A stretch of 64,000 nt of DNA from Leptolyngbya sp. PCC 7375 (GTDB lineage: Bacteria > Cyanobacteriota > Cyanobacteriia > Phormidesmidales > Phormidesmidaceae): the NCBI RefSeq assembly GCF_000316115.1, contig NZ_JH993797.1, positions 7,723,961 to 7,787,960 on the forward strand, written 5' to 3'. This document shows, one piece after another, positions 57,152-64,000 of this stretch. A model generated the notes under the pieces. It searched no databases, was not told where the DNA came from, and saw nothing but the letters and a program-made list of their open reading frames with translations. The translations under genes were made by a program, and so were the position numbers. How positions within the stretch are numbered: position 1 is the stretch's first letter; each line of letters opens with the position of its first letter.

Positions 57152-57760
57152 CTAAGCCCAGATGCGCTTTAGGTTGAGAATAAATCCAGGCAAAATGTCT
57201 TCACCTGATAGTTGACTGGGTTTGCTTAAAATCTCAACGTCCTTACCAGGTCGATAAATTTCTACCTGACCGTTTTGTGGGTCAATCAACCAGCCAAGTT
57301 GGGCACCGTTATCGATATATTCCTGGAGTTTGGCCTGTAGTTTAGAAAGACGGTCTGAATCAGACCGCAATTCGACTACGAAGTCTGGACATAGAGGTAC
57401 AAAGCCTTTCTTTTCTTGGGGAGACAGGGCATTCCAACGATCTCGACTGACCCAGGATGCATCGGGAGAGCGGTCTGCACCATTAGGTAGTTTGAACCCT
57501 GTGGATGAGTCAAAGGCTTCGCCTAGTTCTTCGTTGGCTTCGTACCAGTTGCCTAGTTGAGTGCTGATGCTGAGATTACGTTTACCTGATTCACCTCCGG
57601 TGGGGGGATTCACGATTAACTCTCCTGCTGCGCTTCGTTCTAATTTGAGGTCGCGGTTGGCAATGGCGAGGGTTTCGAACTGTTGTTGGGTGACATGAAG
57701 GGTTAGCTCACCGGGAAGCTCGAGAGATAGTGTGGGTAGTGGGCTGGGTACTTGGGTCAT
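57152..57760 (-). CDS. Uma2 family (DUF820) endonuclease-like protein
   Basis: A 202-residue Uma2 protein of the more typical subgroup: NPPTGGESGKRNLSI, GFKLPNGADRSPDASWVSRDRW, then the nuclease-fold core CPDFVVELRSDSDRLSKLQAKLQEY with catalytic Asp, Glu and Lys, and GAQLGWLIDPQNGQVEIYRP. Activity and target are unproven. It differs enough from the neighbouring Uma2 protein that the pair is not a recent duplication. Confidence 0.9.
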   Translation of the reverse strand: MTQVPSPLPTLSLELPGELTLHVTQQQFETLAIANRDLKLERSAAGELIVNPPTGGESGKRNLSISTQLGNWYEANEELGEAFDSSTGFKLPNGADRSPDASWVSRDRWNALSPQEKKGFVPLCPDFVVELRSDSDRLSKLQAKLQEYIDNGAQLGWLIDPQNGQVEIYRPGKDVEILSKPSQLSGEDILPGFILNLKRIWA

Positions 57761-57886
57761 AGTTATTGCCCATTAGACATAGAAGATATTCTGACCAGAA
57801 CATTAATGATAATTGTACATTTGGTCTTCAAGGATTGACTACTAGCAGCTAATGCCTGGACCAGAGCTAACGTGGCTATGGTTTAG

Positions 57887-58058
57887 CGGGGGCATGGACG
57901 ACGAAGTAGCCACGTTTTTGATAATGCGTTCGATGCCTGGAAACCGTGCGGTGGGCGGTAACATAATAATGGTTTTTAGGCAGGCAGGGGCCAGTTGTGT
58001 TGAACCATTTGGGCATCAAGGAAGTCACGACGAAATGATACGTGCAGTATAGCAATGT
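57887..58058 (-). pseudogene. Duplicated 5' fragment of the AAA-ARMT1 fusion gene
   Basis: Read on the minus strand this stretch encodes MPKWFNTTGPCLPKNHYY and, further on, KRGYFVVHAPAK, matching the start and Walker A approach of the gene at 53873-56221. The DNA match extends upstream of the ATG (ACGTGCAGTATAGCAA against ACAGGTGCAGTATAGCAA). The copy breaks off before the Walker A Lys and contains indels. It is either the scar of an earlier duplication or the stump of a second AAA gene. Confidence 0.75.
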
Positions 58059-58091
58059 AGACTGACACATCGGCTCATATTGAAGCATTAG

Positions 58092-58405
58092 CTATTGGGC
58101 ACGTTGTAATACTTCTGATTCATCCAGAGGAGTTGATGGATGATGGGATAGGCAGAGTGAAGTTGCGACTTTAAGTGGTGGATTGATAGATTCTGAAGCG
58201 ACATAGAATTGTCCCTGTTTAAGTTTTGCAATATCATCCCCATGTCCGCCACGCTGACGTATTTGGTCCTGCACTACGCTGATAGCAGCAGGGGAATTAG
58301 CTCTTCCATAAAATTGATTAGAACAGTTTGCAATAATATTGTGATCAATACTTTTTGGGGCTTGAGTTGCAAAAATAATACCAAGCCCGTATTTGCGTGC
58401 CTGAG
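58092..58405 (-). pseudogene. 3' end of HerA-like ATPase gene, cut off by an IS element
   Basis: This encodes the last 100 or so residues of the ATPase whose first part lies at 60001-62961: ARKYGLGIIFATQAPKSIDH, FYGRANSPAAISVVQDQIRQRGG and GDDIAKLKQGQFYVASE. Removing the IS and one 8-bp target copy joins 60009 to 58405 in frame (3267 bp, 1088 residues). On its own this piece has no nucleotide-binding site. Confidence 0.85.
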
Positions 58406-60000
58406 CCAGCCCTTTCAAGGTGCTTTTTTGGACTGTCTTTTTTGGGCCAGTAAGCGAGCAGTGGAAACATGCGGCTTATTTTTAGAAGGTTTTGGTTTGG
58501 AGACTTTTTTCTTTTTTCCTCTCGGGTGTGAGCAAAATTTGGAGAGGTCCATTTTCGTCGCTAATTGCTGAAACAGCTCTGTGGTCTGTGTCTCATCAAG
58601 ACGTGCAAGCGGTTTCCATTGAGCCGGAGGAATGGCAATCATCATGCCATCATAGACCCGTCGGATTTCATCGGCCAGGTAATAGTAAGAAATGCCTGCC
58701 TCAATTTTGCCAGCGCCATGGACGCTACGCATGGCAGCTTTGATAACGGCCAGTACGTTGTAGCAAATGAGGGCCATGCAGAACCCGAATAAGGCCGCTC
58801 TCGGGTAGGCCAAGGTATCGATTTCGCCCCGAAAACATTGATCAAGGACTTGAAAGAGCCGTTCAATTCGCCAGCGGCGTTGATACAGTCCAGCAATCTC
58901 GATGGCAGAGGCATCGGACTGGGGCAGATTGGAGATAATGGCCAGTTCAGTGTCACCATCACGGGTGGACTGAGTGAGTCGGACAACAATGCGACGTAAC
59001 GGGATCTGGATCGTCTCATTGATAACCACTTGGATGGTCTGTTCGAAGACGAAACCCGTCTGACTCTCACCTTTGATTTCTAAGGGACTCAGGACACTCC
59101 AAGGTAAGTTGCCATGCTGACGGAGCACAAAGAAGGCGGCACGACTGTGGAGTCCACCGATAAACCCCAAGGTGCAAAAATTACGGTCGGCCATCCACAC
59201 ATCGCCACTGACAACGGTGGCCAACACCCGACCCAACAAGGCACGTTCTTGAGCGTGGCCATCTTCACAAGAAAACACGTCAATGGCCAACTGTAATCTC
59301 GGGTCTAGAATCACCAACGCATGGCCCGGTAACGGCGCACTTCCCTGGGAGCGAAGCACGTCTAAGCGGCGGTCGGTAGCAGCCAAATGATTTCCATCGA
59401 TAATTTTGATGCGATAGCCGGGTAGCAGTGGGGCCAAGGCTCCCCCAAGGTGCTCAATCAAGGCTTGAGCCTTACCTACTCCATGACGCACTAGGGCTTC
59501 AATGATTTGAGGTTCGAGACCATTGAGCTTGTTATATACCGACTGGACTCTGACACCAATCCCTTTGGCCTGAGATTGATAGGCTGCATTGATCGATGGG
59601 GAGATCCCACAGACCACCAAACTCATTAGACGGACCACGGTTGAAAACAGCAAGGTCCGTTCATACTGGTACTGAGCTTCTTGCTCAAATAGCGCATCGA
59701 CCTCATCGGTCGGTAAACTTTGTTCTAACAGCACTCTGAGCATGACACTCAGGGGACTTTCTGAAATGAACCGGTCAAAGACCTCACCCAAAATCATGGC
59801 TACAATGACACTCGCAACTATCGATAATCGTACGAATCATTGAAGGGCAAAATGGAATTTAGGCTCCTTCCTTTAAGGTTTTTATTAACTGATTTTGAGA
59901 ATGTAGAACCCAATTTCAGAGCATCGAACCGGTCAATGGCCTGCAAATAAAAGGTTGCTGGGAATATTAAACATAGCTAAAACCACCTTTAGAGGGCTGG
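58406..60000 (-). mobile_element. IS4-type insertion sequence with 8-bp target duplication
   Basis: A 1595-bp element. Inverted terminal repeats are CCAGCCCTTTCAAGGTGCTTTT at 58406 (first 20 bases decisive) and, reading inward from 60000, CCAGCCCTCTAAAGGTGGTTTT, with 19 of 22 positions equal. The host octamer TGCCTGAG stands on both sides (58398-58405 and 60001-60008). One transposase gene fills it. It splits a HerA-like ATPase gene. Confidence 0.92.
58415..59797 (-). CDS. IS4 family transposase
   Basis: A 460-residue DDE transposase. The catalytic triad is Asp134 (KIIDGNHLAA), Asp204 (VWMADRNFCT) and Glu312 in the Y-x2-R-x3-E signature (YQRRWRIERLFQVLD). The C-terminus is a Lys/Ser-rich tail that runs into the left inverted repeat. 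The frame is intact and the target duplication is perfect, so the insertion looks recent and the element may still be active. Confidence 0.92.
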   Translation of the reverse strand: MILGEVFDRFISESPLSVMLRVLLEQSLPTDEVDALFEQEAQYQYERTLLFSTVVRLMSLVVCGISPSINAAYQSQAKGIGVRVQSVYNKLNGLEPQIIEALVRHGVGKAQALIEHLGGALAPLLPGYRIKIIDGNHLAATDRRLDVLRSQGSAPLPGHALVILDPRLQLAIDVFSCEDGHAQERALLGRVLATVVSGDVWMADRNFCTLGFIGGLHSRAAFFVLRQHGNLPWSVLSPLEIKGESQTGFVFEQTIQVVINETIQIPLRRIVVRLTQSTRDGDTELAIISNLPQSDASAIEIAGLYQRRWRIERLFQVLDQCFRGEIDTLAYPRAALFGFCMALICYNVLAVIKAAMRSVHGAGKIEAGISYYYLADEIRRVYDGMMIAIPPAQWKPLARLDETQTTELFQQLATKMDLSKFCSHPRGKKKKVSKPKPSKNKPHVSTARLLAQKRQSKKAP

Positions 60001-62961
60001 TGCCTGAGCTGCAAGTCGATTGAGGCTAGATTTGCAGGGAGTAGATTGCTGGGATGGCAGAAAATCTTTGGCTTCATCAATAACTAGCAGTCCCCTCAAC
60101 GGTTTATCTAAGGGAGCTGGGTTCTTTTTGATCCAGGTAAATAGCGTCATTGCCAACTGATTGAGAAACTGTTGTTGTTGAGATAACCCTGGCAAACCAA
60201 TAAAGTTAATAATAGATAGACGTGTCTTTGATGGATTCTCTAGACCTAATAAGATAGCTGGATCAAGGGAGGAACCCCTTTGGCGTAGAAGTGGATTATT
60301 GGCAATTTCGGCATTCAATAGATCAGCCATTTCCTGGGCTCGTTTATGGGCATTGCTGATACCACCATTGGCTTCTTCGGGAAGTTCTTTTAAGAACTCG
60401 GCAAAGTATTCTAAATCTCCTCCGCCTGTACGAGCAAAGTGCTCTAGGGCATTTCGCAAAACTCCGCGCTTAATCTGGGCTGCATTCCCTTTACCCACAG
60501 CTACAACAGCTTGCAAACTGTCGCGGGCCATATCAATTGCCTGACTTAGTTCATCGGCATCGTTAATTAGTGCCGTAAAGTTGGGGAGAGGATCAAGGGA
60601 AAGCGGTCTACCGGATTCACGTCCTGGTGTCCAAATCATCACCTCAGTATTGTGGTGATAGTATTCAGCCTTGTATTGATCGTCTTCACTCCAGGCCTCT
60701 GGTCGATTCGGCCATCTATCTCCCATTCTGGCTAAATCATTGGCCCCATCAATCACAATGGCAGGGATGCCTTGAAGGGCAGCTTCTTCAACCAGTCGTC
60801 GGACGAGTACTGTTTTACCGGCTCCGCTACCTGCCAAAATTACCGTATGTTTGGTTAATGCTTCTAACGGGATTGAAATACTATTGCCGATTTGTTTGCC
60901 TATGATTCGTTTACCTACGGGTAAGCTATTAGAATCATTTTCGGAAGCTGACGAGCCCGAAGTAGGTGAGTCAGAGCTTGAATGATCTGTTGGGGTCTCG
61001 CTTGATGTTTCGCTAGACTTAGCACTGGAGGAAGAAGATTTGGCATTACCTGAAGCAGCACCTTTAGAGCTATCGGCAGGTTTCGAATTATCTTGACTAT
61101 TAGTAGTAGGAATTGCATCACCAAATAGCCAGGCTACGGTATCCTGCAGGCAAGAAAGCTGGGAAACCGGTCGCTGCTGCTGTAGCCAACTATCAAAGTT
61201 AGGCAGGTTTTGCGATTTTAACTGATGCAAAGCACCCATAGTCTGTAGCTCTGCATTAGTTGGATAGATAAATATCCCCCCTGCCTGAGAAAATTTCTGT
61301 GTTAGCTGCTGTGTAGCTGCACCACCTGGAATATCATTGTTTTGGGTTCTAACGATCACTAATCGTCGAAAGCTCAAGGCGCGATCAATACCAGCAGTGG
61401 TCATGGCAGCTTTTAGTCGAGCTTTGTAGGCAGAATGATGGGTGCGCTGGAGGGCTCTGAGACAAAGATGTTTCTCTCGGTCTCCTTCTGCTCTATAGAT
61501 CAGCCGAACCCGCGCATGCATTTGGGGATAGTTTTTGCCACCAGGAAAGTTGATATCTAGAGCAGTATCTATATCATCAGCAAGAGAGTTTTCTTGTTGA
61601 AGGCAATATCCAACTGTTTGCAGCCATTGGCCAAAGACATCGTCCTCTTTTTTTGCATCAAATACTTGATTAAGGTTGATTTGCTGTTTTTTCTTTTGAA
61701 AGAGAGCTTCAAGACTAAAGAAATCTTTTTCTCCACCCGCTTGCTCGTTTTCCTTTAAAGATGAACCGAGTTCTTCAATCTTGCCTACCTTTAAACAATG
61801 CTGACGATGCTGCTCACAATATTTTAAAATTTCTCTAGGTAGCCTTGCTGAAGTATCCTTAAAGAAACTTGGCTGAAATGGCCAGGTTGGATAGGGTCTC
61901 TTAAGCTTCTGATAAGGTATTCTTAGGCGAGATTCCACCAATTGCATGGCGATTTTTTGTTGTGTGATTGGCATTAGAACTGTTGGATCTTGAAATCGGT
62001 CACTAAATGATTTAACAGCTTCTTGTTGTAAAATCTTCCAAGTCACACTCAGACAGGAAACAACTGTTAGGGTACGTGATGTTTTATCCCGTAATGCCAT
62101 CAAACCGCCGCCAACGCCCTCAATAATTGACTTGGAAATAAGCTGTTCTTCTGATGGTTGATCGCTTGTTATTGAAGATTTTGCATAGTGATGCTGTGCA
62201 ACGATGGAGTCAATCTGATCAAAAGCTAAAACCCAAGACGACTGTAGCCCTAGGATCCAGGATAGCCCTTCTACAACATCGCTTAGCTTCTGGCAAGAAG
62301 TTGTTTTAAAGTGAAAGTCTCTTCTAGCCGTGTCTTCAATTTCTAAGCCACATAGCCAGGAGTAGCCAATATCAGAAAAAAGAAAATCATCAGAATTAAG
62401 TAGAACTAGAGATCTAACAATATCCTGATATCGATTAGCTGCCTGACGATTGCGTCGATTAATGGCGTTGAGAATCAGCATAATTCCCTTGTTTAGGGGA
62501 ATCGTCGTCAATTTTGCCATTTCTTCAGCTGAGACGTTGGCATGACCAGCTAAATTAAGCAAATATTGTATGACTTGCTTTAACTGAAATTGAGGTGTTC
62601 CACGTTCACTTTCTTCACGAAGAGAACTGATATAACCCTGGACTGTCGTTTCCCAAAAATCATGGACATCGGTCATATCTACCAAGATAAATCCAAGTCC
62701 CTGTGACGCTAGTTGCTGACGAAGAACACTTAAGAAATGGGTCTTTCCGGCACCAGCTGGCCCTGCTATGACCTGTCCTAAAGGTGGCTTAGGATCTTTT
62801 GATTTGGCAAGTTGAGTGACATCAGCAAGTATTTTTTTGCGTTCTTGCTGATGTAAACCTTCAATATGAAATGCAGGCGTATCCCATATATTTCGTACAT
62901 GGGTGGTCCAACTAAAGTCAGCAGCTTGTAATGCTTCTAGGGCCTGAGCATTGTCGATCAT
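59989..62961 (-). pseudogene. Double-ATPase with HerA/DUF87-like domain, interrupted by an IS4 element (5' part)
   Basis: The first 987 residues of a larger protein; the frame then runs into the IS. An N-terminal ATPase has Walker A GPAGAGKTHF (67-76) and an IDSIV-type Walker B region (VLAFDQIDS). After about 600 residues a Ser/Thr-rich linker leads to a second ATPase with Walker A AGSGAGKTVLVRRL (about 705) and Walker B LRGLLVIDEAKDF, as in HerA/DUF87 translocases that pump DNA with a partner nuclease. The end of the HerA domain is left at 58092-58405. An upstream winged-helix gene (9 bp away) and a nuclease gene form one operon. The truncated protein probably lacks the arginine-finger end, so it is likely inactive. 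Confidence 0.82.
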
Positions 62962-62970
62962 TTTACGTAA

Positions 62971-63624
62971 TTATTTAATATAAGCAAAATAGCGTTTGTC
63001 TCCTCCTCCCAAGTCAATGGCGGCTTGTTCATCTTCAGGTCCAATTTCTTGGGGATCTTCCATAGGACTAAGAGAAACCTCACCAGTTTGCTGCATGGAA
63101 CACAGGGTATTGTTAATTGTCTCGGGTGAAAAATTTCCTAGATATTGATGAATCTGAGAAAGTTTCGCTCTAAAGTCGGGGCTGTTTTGAGTAATGCTGG
63201 CGTATGCTTCACGAATTTTCTCTTTAAGGGAAGCGTTCGATGTCTGACCTTCGGTAGGTGTATCTGAGGAAGACGCTGAAGGAGCTAAAAAGTCTACTAG
63301 TGGAACATCGTTAGTACGCATATATTGCCCTAATCGCATTAGAAGCACTTGGAAAATAGGGATGGCTGTCGTAAATCTGGGGTTGATCTCTATCTTGAAA
63401 TCTTCTGACTGGAAGCGTTCTGTCATCCAATACCAGGCTTTATCTTCTAAAACAAGATGGCTAGCTGCCCCTTTTTTTTCAAGTTTGATTAGTCCCTTTT
63501 CAACTAATGGTTGACAGGCTGCTTTGGTCATCTTAGGTTTCACTTTTGAGACCATTGGTGTATCGCCTGTCAGCAGAAGATTCAAGAGAAGTAATTCGTG
63601 CTTATATGTTAGTTGTTCACTCAT
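62971..63624 (-). CDS. Winged-helix-like hypothetical protein in the HerA-like operon
   Basis: A 217-residue protein I cannot assign to a named family. Its N-terminal 60 residues have winged-helix character (HELLLLNLLLTGDTPM, then PLVEKGLIKLEKKG). A Ser/Thr-rich linker (FLAPSASSSDTPTEG) separates a helical C-terminal domain with a possible regulatory or adaptor role. It overlaps the preceding nuclease gene by one base (TAATG) and precedes the ATPase gene by 9 bp. Tight linkage suggests it bridges the nuclease and the translocase or senses DNA. Confidence 0.65.
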   Translation of the reverse strand: MSEQLTYKHELLLLNLLLTGDTPMVSKVKPKMTKAACQPLVEKGLIKLEKKGAASHLVLEDKAWYWMTERFQSEDFKIEINPRFTTAIPIFQVLLMRLGQYMRTNDVPLVDFLAPSASSSDTPTEGQTSNASLKEKIREAYASITQNSPDFRAKLSQIHQYLGNFSPETINNTLCSMQQTGEVSLSPMEDPQEIGPEDEQAAIDLGGGDKRYFAYIK

Positions 63625-64000
63625 TAAAGTACCTCACGTAAAGATCGAAGTTGCTGTCGCCGAAATCGAACGACGTCACGGATTTTTTCAATAGCTACCT
63701 CAGCATCTGACATAACTTCATCATGGGGTAGCCTCAACACAATATAGTCGCTTATGAGGAGTTCGTAGTCGCGGTTGCGATCGCGATTAAATCCAAATCG
63801 ATTCCCATGGTGTCGATAGCCATCAATTTCCACCACAACACGCCCTTCTGCCCAGAGTAAATCGACCACATAGTCGCTAAGACGGACCGTTTGTAACCTT
63901 TGGTTAAATTTAAATAATGATGCTAATTCCGTATCTTGGGTCAGTAGGATAGCTAACTTTTGTTCTCCAGGACTGAAAGGATGGGGTCTTCCATGAATAG
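63624..64000 (-). CDS. Endonuclease-like protein, DUF559/VSR-like (partial, runs off the window)
   Basis: The frame is open to the window edge; 125 C-terminal residues are visible. QTVRLSDYVVDLLWAEGRVVVEIDGYRHH, then FNRDRNRDYELLISDYIVLRL, is the arrangement of DUF559/VSR-like PD-(D/E)xK nucleases: Asp in YVVDLLW, Glu and Asp in VVEIDG, and a conserved R/D-rich helix. It would cleave DNA or RNA. It is the upstream gene of the winged-helix/HerA-like operon, recalling NurA-HerA pairs, although the nuclease belongs to a different family. Confidence 0.75.
   Translation of the reverse strand, partial: IHGRPHPFSPGEQKLAILLTQDTELASLFKFNQRLQTVRLSDYVVDLLWAEGRVVVEIDGYRHHGNRFGFNRDRNRDYELLISDYIVLRLPHDEVMSDAEVAIEKIRDVVRFRRQQLRSLREVL

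Overview
The window is from a cyanobacterium. HIP1 octamers (GCGATCGC) recur about every 2-3 kb. Several genes are of types found largely in cyanobacteria (DUF928, TPS/CHAT exoproteins, CHASE2 signalling proteins, AAA/GAF proteins, Uma2 nucleases). Short palindromic repeats are scattered between and inside genes. I see no rRNA, tRNA or CRISPR array.

Layout. (1) 1-2.5 kb: the end of a NitT/TauT-type ABC ATPase, a flavin disulfide reductase and a small membrane protein. (2) 3.1-10.5 kb: a DUF928 secreted protein, a filamentous-haemagglutinin exoprotein fused to a CHAT protease, and a CHASE2-GGDEF-EAL membrane protein. (3) 10.8-15 kb: polyamine synthesis, with a SpeD-SpeE fusion and a SpeB-type ureohydrolase separated by a decayed ISKra4-like element. 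(4) 15.3-20.5 kb: two NHLM-type bacteriocin transporters with no visible precursor peptide. (5) 20.7-24.4 kb: a TetR regulator facing a decayed FAD monooxygenase, an arylamine N-acetyltransferase, an HD-domain protein and a small secreted peptide. (6) 24.8-30.2 kb: a TIR-like/AAA protein and an AAA protein with four GAF domains. (7) 30.8-32 kb: a HupE/UreJ-type membrane protein. (8) 32-53.8 kb: an unusual nonribosomal peptide cluster. (9) 53.9-64 kb: an accessory region with an AAA-ATPase/ARMT1-like (DUF89) fusion, two Uma2 nucleases, a duplicated gene fragment, and a nuclease/winged-helix/HerA-like ATPase operon broken by an IS4-type insertion.

The peptide cluster is the highlight. Ornithine cyclodeaminase, a prolyl-AMP ligase, a free carrier protein and an acyl-CoA-dehydrogenase-like oxidase form a pyrrole-2-carboxyl (or dehydroproline) starter cassette of the PltE/F/L or AnaB/C/D type. 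The first NRPS module (C-A-PCP-E) has an Asn-like specificity code. It carries a complete PP-loop ATP-pyrophosphatase domain with cysteine clusters inside the adenylation domain, between motifs A8 and A9. The second module is divided at the same A8/A9 point: its adenylation domain ends in one gene, a methyltransferase-like gene and a glycosyltransferase gene follow, and the rest of the adenylation domain opens the next gene (A9/A10-PCP-E). All are closely spaced and probably translationally coupled. The last protein is C-PCP-TE with no A domain and a cysteine in place of the thioesterase serine. A GT4-like glycosyltransferase and a sulfotransferase follow. My inferred product is a pyrrolyl-capped, D-residue-containing, glycosylated and possibly sulfated small peptide with an ATP-dependent amide modification.
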